Shown here piece after piece: positions 42,291 through 52,203 of a stretch of 64,000 bases of DNA; within the stretch, counting starts at the first letter, position 1, and every line of letters starts with the position of its first letter. The translations under genes were made by a program, and so were the position numbers. The stretch is from positions 39,730,128-39,794,127 of the forward strand of contig NC_054713.1 in assembly GCF_016097555.1 (NCBI RefSeq), written 5' to 3'. This DNA comes from Gigantopelta aegis (taxonomy: Eukaryota; Mollusca; Gastropoda; Neomphalida; Peltospiridae). The notes under the pieces were generated by a model. The model was not told the DNA's origin, searched no databases, and was given only the letters and a program-made list of their open reading frames with translations.

Positions 42291-42616
42291 AATGCGTAAC
42301 ATTTTATATAATATGTTTCTTTGTGAAAAAATAATTTCTCGACATCAAGGTATTCCGATGACTCGAGAGATCAGAAGTCGAGATTTCAGAATTTGGTATA
42401 AGTAACTATAGATTGTTTTTCAAGAATGTGCAGCGTTCAGGTGAGGGAATCGAAAGCTCAATTTTTTTAGCTTGAACTCTGTAAATACGTTCAACGCTCA
42501 TGCCCACGAAGCCACACATATACGTTGTGGAATGAACATACAATGTGCACCACGCTTAAATGCCAGCCATCTACTGTTGAGACATTTACAGCCGAATCGA
42601 TCAGGTTAGGTCCGAC

Positions 42617-42619
<3 letters not shown>

Positions 42620-42694
<75 letters not shown>
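42620..42694. repeat. (CT)n microsatellite
   Basis: About 75 bp of CT repeats. Confidence 0.97.
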
Positions 42695-42695
<1 letters not shown>

Positions 42696-43022
42696 ACAAC
42701 CATATGTTAGACACAAAATGGTCGAATTATAAATGTGCTGAGATCTCGTTCTAGAAACATTCCTTTCCATGATGATTGAGGCAGGTTTTGGTGTAAGATA
42801 TACTGTACATGTTTTACCAAAACTCTTACTTCGACTAGTCTCTTGGATCTATCGAGATTAATTTGCACGAAAAAAACAACCCCAAAACATGTGCTGTGGG
42901 CAGGCTACTGTAACTAACATTTACTGCTATCTGATATCTGACCTCGCACTTTAAACTAATAAATCACTGGACCAATTAAGTTTTTTTACTCAAGAGAATC
43001 TCTTTAAAATATACATTTATAA

Positions 43023-43094
43023 CCCGTGATAGAGGACTGTAGAGCTATGGACACTGATATCCTTAGGTCACTGGTTCGAATCCGGTTCGCGGGA
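43023..43094 (+). pseudogene. tRNA-Tyr pseudogene lacking the D-arm
   Basis: CCCGTGATAGAGGACTGTAG then intron-like AGCTATGGACACTGAT and a perfect 3' half. The D-arm and A box (CTCAGTTGGTAGAGCG) are deleted through the repeated TAGAG/ATAG text, so it cannot be transcribed or folded normally. Confidence 0.88.
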
Positions 43095-43261
43095 AAAGAA
43101 ATTAAATTTTTAATTTGAAATATTTCAGTTTGATTCAACTGGATAGGACAAATCACGACTGTTGATCTATCAGTCGTGAAGCACTGGTTGAAAGGAGAAA
43201 GATAAATGTGTCCACTGATGGGAAATAATTCTATGAGCATTCACAGTTCAGATTAATGCTC

Positions 43262-43372
43262 TGTCACTATGAATGAATGAATGAACGAACGAACGAACGA
43301 ACGAACGAACGAACAAACGAACGAACGAATGAATTTGTAACAAACCCAGCATGAAAAATACATGCCCAGGGT
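43262..43372 (-). repeat. (GAAT)n/(GAAC)n and C-type tail
   Basis: 4-bp repeats followed by AACAAACCCAGCATGAAAAA, TACATGCCCAGGGTTAGTTA, which recurs at 42250-42300 and inverted at 60440-60510. Confidence 0.75.
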
Positions 43373-43469
43373 TAGTTAAATGCGCCAAAATGTATTTAAT
43401 AATATTCTTTGTCAAAGAACAATTTCGGGATATCCAGGTATTTCTCTTTGGCATTTAACTGCTCCATTC

Positions 43470-43655
43470 AAATTCCATAGCACCACCACCACCCCCACCC
43501 GCCTGCTACCGATTTGATCGGGCTGCTAGTGCTCCCTTGAACCTGCCAGTGCAGGCGGTCCCTCCTCTCCCCTCCCCTCACCTTTCCTGTCATGGACGTG
43601 CGCTACAACTGCTTGTTCTGAATGTGCACGTAAAACCCTATGACATGACATGACG
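43470..43655 (+). mobile_element. Dispersed element with ATGAC-repeat end, copy 2
   Basis: Counterpart of 34350-34577: AAATTCCATAGCACCACCAC, GGGCTGCTAGTGCTCCCTTG, CCTGCCAGTGCAGGCGGTCC, ending CGTAAAACCCTATGACATGA. It has inserted in the 5' flank of the next tRNA-Tyr unit. Confidence 0.72.
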
Positions 43656-43781
43656 TGGGCAGGCTACTGTAACTAACACGTCCTAGTATCTGACCTCTGA
43701 CCTCGCACTTTATACTGACAAACTGCCGAACCAATTAATAACTTTTACTGTAGAGTATCACTTTAAAATATACATTTATAA

Positions 43782-43868
43782 CCCGTGATAGCTCAGTTGG
43801 TAGAGCGGAGGACTGTAGAGTTATATATTGATATCCTTAGGTCACTGGTTCGAATCCGGTTCGCGGGA
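43782..43868 (+). tRNA. tRNA-Tyr(GTA) with 14-nt intron
   Basis: 87 nt. The acceptor stem CCCGTGA / TCGCGGG pairs throughout (one G-T). D-arm, GTA anticodon, intron AGTTATATATTGAT after the base 3' of the anticodon, and T-arm GGTTCGAATCC are all intact. Best plus-strand copy in the window. Confidence 0.93.
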
Positions 43869-44001
43869 ATATTTTTCACTTTTAACTATAAAAATAAAAT
43901 TTTCATTAGACGGAATAGTACAAATCACGACTATTGATGTACCAGTCGTGGATCACTGGTTGGAACGAGAAATACCAAATAAATATGTCCACTGATGGTC
44001 T

Positions 44002-44115
44002 CTCTGTGAGTGAGTGAATGAGTGACTGAGTGACTGAGTGAGTGAGTGAATGAATGAATGAATGAATGAATGAATGAATGAATGAATGAATGAATGAATG
44101 AATGGATGGATGTTT
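44002..44115. repeat. (GAGT)n(GAAT)n microsatellite
   Basis: About 110 bp of 4-bp repeats. Confidence 0.95.
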
Positions 44116-44157
44116 CAGTATTTAATGACACCTTATCACAAAAATACATTAAAAGTT

Positions 44158-44338
44158 AGTTTGTTTTGTTTAACGACACCATTAGAGCACATTGATGTAT
44201 TAACCATCGGCTATTTGATGTCAAAGATTGGGTAATTCTGACATATAGTCTTAGGAAATCCGCTATATATTTTTCCATTAGTAGCAAGGGATCTTTTATA
44301 TACATCATCCCACAGACAGGACATCACATACCACGGTT
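44158..44338 (-). mobile_element. Family-A SINE, 3' two-thirds
   Basis: Reverse complement of tail and body: GTTTAACGACACCATTAGAG, AGTAGCAAGGGATCTTTTAT, CATCCCACAGACAGGACATC. Confidence 0.82.
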
Positions 44339-44424
44339 TTAAACTCGATACTATTGATGGTATTGTACTGAAACAAAATTCGACGAAGATTGTCGGGGAT
44401 TTAGCAGTGCTTCATCTTCATGTG

Positions 44425-44560
44425 TTAGCATCACTACTGGTATATCAAAGGCCTTGGTATGCGCTATCATGTCTGTGGAATGGTACATATACTAATGAAA
44501 AAATGTAGCGGGTTTCCTCTGAAGACTACATGTTAGAATTGTTTGACATCTAAAACATTA
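44425..44560 (+). mobile_element. Family-A SINE central fragment
   Basis: ACTACTGGTATATCAAAGGC, TATGCGCTATCATGTCTGTG, TGTAGCGGGTTTCCTCTGAA. Confidence 0.78.
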
Positions 44561-44699
44561 AAGTGCACGAAACGTCACGTTTTACATTATATTTACAAAA
44601 TGACAACAACCGATACATATGCACGCATTACAATACCACTTTATTAATAGAAATTGAAATGTACTGAATAGTAAAAGGATAAATAACTTCACATTTGTA

Positions 44700-45780
44700 C
44701 CAGGTATGGATTTCAGATCTATTATGACATTAATAAGAAGTAGATTTCAAATGAATAAGATATTGTATATTTGAAATTTCCGCCGACATTAATAACAGGT
44801 TGAAAATTCAGAAATCATTATGATATTAATAAGAATCAAACACTTTACTGACATAAAAAGGGTTACATACTGGATATCTTTACTGACATTAATAAGACGT
44901 TATATATTTGAAAACGTAATTGACATTAATATCTTAATAACAGTCATAAGCTGTACTGTCATAAAAGGGTTACAGATATGAAATTGTCACTGACATTAAT
45001 AACTGTCATAATCTCTAATAACATAAAACGTGTTATAGTTTTAAAATATTCATTGACATTAAAAATAGTTATAACTTTCACTGACGTTAATATTCATAAA
45101 CTGTATTGACATCAAACCGGTTTTATATATATATATTTATTTATTTATTGGAAATCTTTGCTGACATTAATAATATATTATAGAATCGAAATGTTTATTG
45201 ATATTAATAATAGATTACAGATTCGAATTTTTGTTTATTATCATTAAAAAGAGACGAGGATTCGAAAATGTTTACATATTCAATTTGTTTACTGACATAA
45301 ATAAGAGATTACAGATTCAAATTGTTTACTGACATTAAAAAGAGATTATAGAATCGACAGTTTTACTGACATTAATAAAAGACTACAGATTCGAAACTTT
45401 TACTGACATTAATAAGATATTACTGATACTATTTTTTTTTACTGACATTAATAAGAGATTACAGATTCGAATTTCTTACTGACATTAATATGAAATTACA
45501 GCTTTAAAACTTTTATTGTCATTAATAAGATATTATAGAATCGAAATGTTTTCTGACAGTAATTCGATATTACCGATACGATTTATTTTTTTACTGACAT
45601 TAATAAGAGATTACAGATTCAAAATATTTACTGACATTAATTCGATATTACAAATTCGATTTTTTTACTGACATTAATAAGAGATTACAGGTTCGAATTT
45701 GTTTACTGAAATTAATAAGAGGTAATAGATTCGAATGTTTTTTACTGTCTTTAATAAGACATTACAGATTGTGATCGTCT
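44700..45780 (+). repeat. ~35-45-bp satellite (TGACATTAATAAGAGATTACAGA)
   Basis: About 25-30 degenerate units of TTTACTGACATTAATAAGAG, ATTACAGATTCGAAT. It begins in a variant form (TGACATAAAAAGGGTTACAT) and becomes more uniform toward the receptor gene, ending inside its 3' region. The same satellite occurs inverted at 61725-61870 and 63235-63425. Confidence 0.92.
45749..45754 (-). promoter_or_regulatory. Possible poly(A) signal ATTAAA
   Basis: On the minus strand an ATTAAA lies about 30 bases past the receptor stop codon, inside the satellite. No AATAAA is closer, so the transcript may end within satellite sequence. Confidence 0.35.
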
Positions 45781-45783
45781 TTT

Positions 45784-47001
45784 TCAAATAAAAAATATTA
45801 AGACACTCAATAAAGCAGAACTTAGGAAAACGACAAAAAGGATCACATTCAGCTGCCGTATCGAGAGTTTTCTTCCGGAGTATCTACTGACGTCAGAACT
45901 GACGTCATCACCAACATCAACACCTCCGATCGTTTCGCTAGAAGCATCGGCATCCTTCACATTTAAACTGCCTGGACTCACATTCTGTACATTGTTGTTG
46001 GAACAGCTGCTGACGGTACTACTAGGGATACTGCTGGAGGTATTGCTTGTGAGGTTGCCATGGTGATGGACATTCAGGGTGAACAACGACATGACAATGG
46101 ACAGGGCACTCTGACTGAGAGCCAGAACGAGGTAGACGGCTAGCCTGGACGTTTCCTCGGAGTTGGGCATCACGTCATTGATCAGGTTGAGGTAGACGGC
46201 GTAAGACAGCATTATGGACACGAGGTACGACATGTTCTCTCCGGATTCCACCGGAAACAGAAACACGAAGGAGTTGAGCACCGAAAGCAGGGCGACCGGG
46301 AATATGATGGTGGTCACGTAGAACTGCGGATAGCGGCGGACTTTGAAATGAAAGTCCACATTGCTGATCCCATAGGACGTCTTCGTGAAGAAATACAGCT
46401 CCGTCAAAACCCATTCCTTGGTTTCCGTGAAAAAGCCGTATCCCGTGATTTCCAACGTAAAGGGCCCCTGTTCGACGAAAACGTACTTCGCTGTTAGCGT
46501 ACTAAACCTCAGCGCACAGTCCTGTTGATCGAAGGGATACCTTGTCAGGTCGACGGTGCAGATGGTTTTGAACACATCGGTTATTTCGTACGTCACGGTA
46601 CCGTTGTTCAATACTGTCACCCTCGAAAACAGCGACCGACTCGAGATTCGTTCCACGTGGTTGAGGATCGTGTATTCAGGCAGCCAAACATCGTCCACAA
46701 GAAGAATCAGCTCCCCGATATCCGAGAACTCGCTCTCGTTCCACGCCAGATCCGGATCTAACCATCTCATGACGATGCTTCCAGCCGATGTGAAGACTTG
46801 CTTCCTTTCGTCCAGTTCCACGATGGCCATGGGCCAGAATCCCAGTTGGATTGAGAGTCTGTCATCACCATCACCAGAGCTTGAAGGTTGTACGGCTCGG
46901 CTGTAATTGCCCAGAAGCTTGTGTCGAAGTCTTAATGTCCTTTCCTTGTCTAGACCTTCAGACAGAGTTAATAGCGGCAATAGTAGCAGCAGAAGCATCA
47001 T
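45784..47001 (-). CDS. Cys-loop ligand-gated ion channel subunit (nAChR-like), single exon
   Basis: 405 residues, intronless. Signal peptide 1-16 (MMLLLLLLPLLTLSEG). Extracellular domain with the conserved WLDPDLAWN (80-88), WLPEY (106-110) and a 13-residue Cys-loop CTVDLTRYPFDQQDC (148-162). TM1 about 226-250, TM2 about 256-276 after PVESGEN, TM3 about 286-310, a Ser/Asn-rich cytoplasmic loop of about 75 residues, TM4 384-405. There is no vicinal Cys pair in loop C, so it is non-alpha-like. The usual loop-B GSW after the Cys-loop is replaced by FSTLT, so the classic acetylcholine box is incomplete. The Glu of GEN at the pore mouth suits a cation channel. Divergent molluscan nAChR-like subunits of this size are common. 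Two consecutive ATGs start the frame; the first is used. The other frames over this span are shadows. Confidence 0.93.
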   Translation of the reverse strand: MMLLLLLLPLLTLSEGLDKERTLRLRHKLLGNYSRAVQPSSSGDGDDRLSIQLGFWPMAIVELDERKQVFTSAGSIVMRWLDPDLAWNESEFSDIGELILLVDDVWLPEYTILNHVERISSRSLFSRVTVLNNGTVTYEITDVFKTICTVDLTRYPFDQQDCALRFSTLTAKYVFVEQGPFTLEITGYGFFTETKEWVLTELYFFTKTSYGISNVDFHFKVRRYPQFYVTTIIFPVALLSVLNSFVFLFPVESGENMSYLVSIMLSYAVYLNLINDVMPNSEETSRLAVYLVLALSQSALSIVMSLFTLNVHHHGNLTSNTSSSIPSSTVSSCSNNNVQNVSPGSLNVKDADASSETIGGVDVGDDVSSDVSRYSGRKLSIRQLNVILFVVFLSSALLSVLIFFI

Positions 47002-47340
47002 CTTCTTTTGGTGGAAATTCCGACGAACTATTTTAAAATGAGCTCATCGCGTATTATTCATTCTGATGTTTGTCGTAAATCGAATGCATTGATTATTCAG
47101 TATATTCCTGACTTGGAACGCATTCTTTGGCTTGCCTGAACTTTCAGAGGACGTAAGCAGGTATCAAATGGTTGATTGATTGAAATGTTAGTATTCTCCT
47201 GTCTTAGGACGCACTCTCCGGGAAAACTCGAAATGTTTGTCCGCTGCAGACTTACCTGAAACTTCAGAGGATGTGTCGAATTGTTGGTTGATTTGATTGG
47301 TTTAAAACGACAATGCCGATTTCTTCTCCTTCTTCGTAGA
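47002..47340 (-). promoter_or_regulatory. 5' region of the receptor gene with duplicated splice-donor segment
   Basis: On the minus strand TCCTCTGAAGTTTCAG|GTAAGT (donor at about 47255) is a strong splice donor, and a diverged repeat TCCTCTGAAAGTTCAG|GCAAGC lies near 47140. A leading non-coding exon spliced to the coding exon is therefore likely, with AACATCAG near 47070 as one possible acceptor. No TATA box is obvious. Confidence 0.45.
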
Positions 47341-47607
47341 CACAAAATAAAACCTTTGATTCTAATCAGAAATTTAAACTTTTTTCTTTTTCAGGTTAGT
47401 AGGTTTTTTTTTTACGTTATTCTTTTTCTTCTGTAAATGTTTAAGTAATAATGATAACGATTTAAGTTATTTGAATTCTTATATCCATCCAAAGTACGAT
47501 TATGCTGTCATGTGATTTCAATATTTAGCTCTGATCAATCGTCTTTTCTTCTGAGAGTTTTTCGAAATAAGTGTGATAACTCAAGCTATGTTGATGCTTA
47601 TATCCGA

Positions 47608-47800
47608 CTAAAACGTTTGTTTTTGTTTAACGACACCGCTGGATCACTTGATGAATTAATTATCAGCTACTGGATAGCAAACATTTGGTAACTGACATAG
47701 TCTTCAGAGGAAACCCGCAACATGTTTTCCATAAGCAGTAAAACATCTTTAATATGCACTTTCCCACAGGTAGGACAGCACATACCACGGCCTCATATCC
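47608..47800 (-). mobile_element. Family-A SINE, 3' two-thirds
   Basis: Reverse complement: GTTTAACGACACCGCTGGAT, GAGGAAACCCGCAACATG, CAGCACATACCACGGCCTCA. Confidence 0.82.
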
Positions 47801-48184
47801 AACTAACTTCCAAGCACGTTTTGATGGGTGATGAATATAGTTTTCGGTTCAGAAGTCAGAATAATCGATAAGCACAGAATAATAAGCCCATTGTCTTCAC
47901 ATGTGTTTAGTTACATATCAGCATCAAAGAGTATTCCATATGCAATTTCTACAGAACCAAAACAGCACCTGCCACGGCCTTTGGTGTACCAGCGGAGACT
48001 AAGTACGATGCCTAATGTTGATTTGAACGAGTGCCGGTTTTTATTAATGCTGTATTCGTACTTCACAGACCTATAGCATTTTACGAACTATACAAAACAT
48101 GTATATAGTCTGTCACGATGAATGTATTACAGTATTATACTGTCGGGGAAAAAATAGAGGCACTTTGAAAAAAAGATGAAATTT

Positions 48185-48370
48185 GTTTCTTTGAACGACA
48201 TGGCTAGAGCAATTTGATTTATTAATCATCGGCTATTGGATATCAGGTATTTGATAACTGAGAGAGGAAACCCGCTACATTTCCCCCCATTAACAACTAA
48301 CGATCTTTTATAGGCAATTTGCCACAGACTGGACAGCACATATCACGGCCTTTTATATACCAGTCGTAGG
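48185..48370 (-). mobile_element. Family-A SINE cut by a LINE
   Basis: Reverse complement: TTGAACGACATGGCTAGAGC, GAGAGGAAACCCGCTACAT, ACCAGTCGTAGG and then (AAT)n of the LINE at 48371. The head that should follow is absent. Confidence 0.82.
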
Positions 48371-48565
48371 AATAATAATAATAATAATAATAGTAGTCGC
48401 GCCTAGCACAAAATAACTGGGTGGTGGCAGTAAAGAGTGTTCAGGGCAGAGATTAGACAAATGCACACTTTTTCGTATTTTTCTCTTCTTCTTCTGCCAT
48501 CCCGGCCATGTTAGATGGGTAGTCCGGTATTGTGGACGAAGTCGCCGGTCCCCACATCTTCTCCC

Positions 48566-49429
48566 TTAGGTCCACTGCATTGGCCACGTTTGCTGTCGCA
48601 GTGTGTCGAAGGTGGGACAGGATTGGAGAATGTGGGCTGGTGTCTGTGGACCAGTGCCACATGGGCACTCGTCCGTGTGAGAGCTTTTCAGCCTGAAGAG
48701 ATGCGAGAGGAGCTGACAATGTCCTGTTCTCAGCCTGAAAATAGTGACCTGTTGTGACCTGTTCAGCTGGTAGATGCCATTCCCTTCAGGCCCTATCTGC
48801 AGACGCTGCCTCCACATGTTCTTGAAGTGTTTTTTTAGAAGGGTCTTGACTTCACCATATGACATCTGGTGGGCAGTTTGCTCCTGTTTGCTGCCCAGCT
48901 TGGAGAGTCTGTCAGCTTTTTCATTTCCCATAACACCGCAGTGGGAGGGGATCCACTGTAACACCAGTTTTGTTTTGGAGCCCAGTGTTTGGAGTTCCCT
49001 TCTGGTATCTTGGAGGATCTGGTCTATATGTGTGGACTGAAGACTCTGGAGAAGGGCTCGGCAATCAGTGAGGAAGACTGTGTGAGAAAATGGGTCGTCT
49101 CTTCCATTCAGCATCTGAGCAGCATGAAGTAAGGCACAGGTTTCAGCTTTGAAGTTGGTGGAGAACTGACCAGTGGCGACAGACTTGGTGTCAGAACTGC
49201 CGTCAGGATACTGTATGTAGACACCACCTCCCCCATTTCGCACAGCATTTTCTGCAGAGCCATCTATATAGACTCGGGTCCAGGTGGTGGGTGGGTAGTC
49301 CCTGTCCAGCATTTCAAGGGTCAGGGATTTCAGTTCTACTGCTGCGTGGTCTTCTTTTGCTCCGACTCCATGAACGTCAAGGATGACAGGTGGGATATCC
49401 ACTGACCATTCCTCATAGTCTTGGAGCAC
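48566..49429 (-). CDS. LINE RNase H and C-terminal region
   Basis: About 287 codons. RNase H catalytic residues are all visible: Asp in TRVYIDGSAENAV, Glu in FKAETCALL, Asp in FLTDCRALL, and WIPSHCGVMGNEKADRLSKL with His and the last Asp. After it QVTIFRLRTGHCQL and CPCGTGPQTPAHILQSCP form the C-terminal finger. The frame stops at 48566 and a second frame continues to 48453. The family uses RNase H during target-primed reverse transcription. Intact motifs suggest fairly recent activity. Confidence 0.88.
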   Translation of the reverse strand: MLQDYEEWSVDIPPVILDVHGVGAKEDHAAVELKSLTLEMLDRDYPPTTWTRVYIDGSAENAVRNGGGGVYIQYPDGSSDTKSVATGQFSTNFKAETCALLHAAQMLNGRDDPFSHTVFLTDCRALLQSLQSTHIDQILQDTRRELQTLGSKTKLVLQWIPSHCGVMGNEKADRLSKLGSKQEQTAHQMSYGEVKTLLKKHFKNMWRQRLQIGPEGNGIYQLNRSQQVTIFRLRTGHCQLLSHLFRLKSSHTDECPCGTGPQTPAHILQSCPTFDTLRQQTWPMQWT

Positions 49430-49813
49430 TTCCTGTTGTTGGTTTTTGAGCGGGAGATGTTCACCATGTTTTTTTTCTGAAGAGCCTTAATCAGGTAATT
49501 TGATGCGGTTCTTGGTCAGAGACTGGAGCTTGGAGTGCAGTGGGTGAGATGGAAGCCTCTTAATTTTTTCACTTTGTCTCAGGAGCTTCTCGTCTCTTCT
49601 CTCTTTGAGTGAGAGTAGGCGGGCATCTTCTCCATTGCAGCTATGGGGGGTGGTCTTCATGCCATCTGTGATGACTCGGAGGCTGGCATTCTGCGACTTG
49701 TCCAAATGGGCTGTGTTGCTTTTTGCTGCTGTAGACCAGGAGGTGGAGGTGTATTCCATACGGGGTCGGACAGATCCTGTGTATACTTGGGTCAGGATCT
49801 TCATGTTGGCACC

Positions 49814-50338
49814 CTACTTTGTGCCAGCCAGTTTCTTCATCACGGCCATCTTCTTGGTGACTTTACTGTGAATCATGTTGATGTGAGGGGACCATGTGAG
49901 CCTCCTGTCCAGTGTCACCCCAAGGTAGGTTGGGTTGTCATGCTGCAGAATGTCCTGGTTATCAATCTGCAGGCTGAACTTTTCTTTCTTGGGGGAGAGG
50001 GAAAAACATGTGGCCTCGGTTTTTGTTCTATTTATCGTGACCATCCACTCTTTGGCCCAGTCTGAGATCGAGTTCATTGTCACCTGCATCCTATGTGCTG
50101 CTGCGTTAGTCTGTTCTGCTTTGGTCCACACTGCTAGGTCGTCAGCATGAAGTGCTCTGGCGATGTCATCTATGAAGACCACGAAGAGTGTTGGCGAGAT
50201 TACTCCCCCTTGTGGTACACCCTCTCGGATTTTTACTAGCTTGCTCATCTGACGATCCAGTTTTACGCGGGCTGACCTTTGAAACAGGTAGCTGTGGATC
50301 CATTGGTGCATTCTGCCAGAGGCAAATGACCCACTCAC
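49814..50338 (-). CDS. LINE reverse transcriptase, C-terminal palm and thumb
   Basis: 174 codons: SFASGRMHQWIHSYLFQRSA, EGVPQGGVISPTLFVVFIDD, HADDLAVW (YADD with His in place of Tyr), TINRTKTEATCFSLS, YLGVTLDRRLTWSPHI. Fingers and the first catalytic Asp are missing because of 5' truncation at 50338. The frame continues after one break into 49487-49804. Confidence 0.85.
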   Translation of the reverse strand: MSGSFASGRMHQWIHSYLFQRSARVKLDRQMSKLVKIREGVPQGGVISPTLFVVFIDDIARALHADDLAVWTKAEQTNAAAHRMQVTMNSISDWAKEWMVTINRTKTEATCFSLSPKKEKFSLQIDNQDILQHDNPTYLGVTLDRRLTWSPHINMIHSKVTKKMAVMKKLAGTK

Positions 50339-50414
50339 TACTAAGTTATGTCAAAGGCATCACTTACCTAAGAATTGTACAATGCGTATTTTCTTTCAGT
50401 GACCAACATGAAAC

Positions 50415-50668
50415 AAAAAGGTTTGCTTTGTTTAGCGACACCACTAGAGCACATTGATATATTCATTTGGTAATTTAACATATAGTCTTAGAGAGGAAAC
50501 CCGCTACATTTCCATTAGTAGCAAGGGATATTTTATATGCGCCATCCCACAGACAGGATAGCACATACCACGGCCTTTGATATACCAGTCGTTGTGCACT
50601 GGCTGGAATGAAAAATAACCCGACCGCGCATCAAGCGAACGCTTTACAACTGAGCTACGTCCCGCCCC
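50415..50668 (-). mobile_element. Family-A SINE, near full length
   Basis: Reverse complement: tail GTTTAGCGACACCACTAGAG, body GAGGAAACCCGCTACATTTC, head to GCTACGTCCCGCCCC; part of the GTCGGTGGGCCC region is deleted. Confidence 0.85.
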
Positions 50669-50719
50669 ATCATGAAACAAAAAAACAAAGATAGAAACAA
50701 AGAAACAAAGATAGAAACA

Positions 50720-51035
50720 AAGAAACAAAGATTTTTTTATTTAACAACATTTTTATTTTTATATGGCGTCGGACACATGGCTAAGGACCACAGAGATAAT
50801 GAGAGAAGAAACCCGCGGCTGCTACACGATGGGCTACTCTTGTCATTTGCTAGCAGCAAGGGTCTGTTATATGCAGCATCCCACAGACAGGGAAGTACAT
50901 ACCAATACCTTTGATATACCAGTCGTGGAGCCATGACTGGAAGAAGAAATATTCCAATGGGACCGCCAACGGGGATCGATCCTAGACCGATCTCTCATCA
51001 GGCGAGCCTTTTACCACTGGGCTACGTTCCGCTCT
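50720..51035 (-). mobile_element. Family-B SINE, full length
   Basis: Reverse complement: tail TTTTTTATTTAACAACATTT, GGCGTCGGACACATGGCTAA, body GTACATACCAATACCTTTGA, head GGGGATCGATCCTAGACCGA, GGGCTACGTTCCGC. An (AAACAAAGATAG)n-like tail at 50672-50730 precedes it. Confidence 0.85.
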
Positions 51036-51547
51036 CTGACATGAACTTTTTATGGGAGTGTATAGAAATCATGTAATTAGCAAGATGTACATTAGAGCGA
51101 CAAATATTTAGTTAAATGTTATAAATAGCTGGTTTTAATGGACTTTCTTTCAAGAGGTTACAATGGATGCCAAATCTCTGCGTTAGCTACATTTCAGCCT
51201 GGATGAAAATATTAACTGATGCTTTCATTTTCTGGTAAGAAATATTTATCCACTAATTATTGGCTACCGAATACAAATATGTATTTTATAAAGCGATCAA
51301 ATACTATTGTTGCTTCCCGTTCCAGCAATCCGGAGTTTATCTAATTAACCCTTTCAGTCCTACGGGAGCCGTTCGACGAGATAATCTAAATATAATGGAT
51401 AGTATGCTGAAAACCCTAGAGGTTAGGGGTTAAACAGTTAAATATACAGTTGTGATCATTGTAAAAAAACAAAACGCCTTTTGTTCGACACTTTGGTATT
51501 GTTTTCAGTGATAGTGACGCACGCATGTGTAACGGTGTGAATAGAAT
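51036..51547. other. Unique sequence, no gene seen
   Basis: AT-rich, no frame over 60 residues with support and no repeat match in the window. Confidence 0.5.
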
Positions 51548-51862
51548 TAAAGTATGTTTTGTTTAACGACACCACTAGAGCATATTGATTTATTCGTCAT
51601 CGGCTATTGATTGTCAAACATTTGGTAATTTTAAAATATATAGTCTTAGAAAGAAAACCCGCTACATTTTCCCATTAGTAGCAAGGGATCTTTTATATGC
51701 ATCATCCCACAGACAGGATAACACATACCACGTCCTTATATATACCAGTCGTGGTGTACTGGCTGGAATGAGAAATAGCCCGATGGGCCCACCGACGGGG
51801 ATCGATTGCTGATTGACCGCGCATCAGGCGAGGACTTTACCACTGGTCTACGTCCGGCCCCC
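51548..51862 (-). mobile_element. Family-A SINE, full length
   Basis: Reverse complement: tail TTTGTTTAACGACACCACTA, body GTAGCAAGGGATCTTTTATA, head GGGGATCGATTGCTGATTGA, GGTCTACGTCCGGCCCCC. Confidence 0.9.
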
Positions 51863-51987
51863 TGAAAGAAAGAGAGAAAGAAAGAAAGAGACACACGGCT
51901 ATAAAGAGAGACACTCGGCTATGAAGAGAGACACAGCGTGAAAGACACGAAGAGAGGAGACAAATAGCGTGAGATAAACAGAGAGAG

Positions 51988-52162
<175 letters not shown>

Positions 52163-52203
52163 TAAAAAAAAAACTAAATGGTCGGCTTGCATGTTAGGGT
52201 ACA

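Larger units (their letters stand above)
48371..50338 (-). mobile_element. LINE with RNase H domain (I-group type), 5'-truncated
   Basis: The minus strand carries, in order, the RT palm end (EGVPQGGVISPTLFVVFIDD; HADDLAVW), thumb (TYLGVTLDRRLTWSPHINMI; VYTGSVRPRMEYTSTSW), a short break near 49805, a second break near 49487, and then an RNase H domain and a C-terminal zinc finger (DECPCGTGPQTPAHILQSCP). Three frame pieces are present. The 3' end is (TTA)n at 48371-48397. RNase H in a LINE points to the I/Nimb group. Confidence 0.9.
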
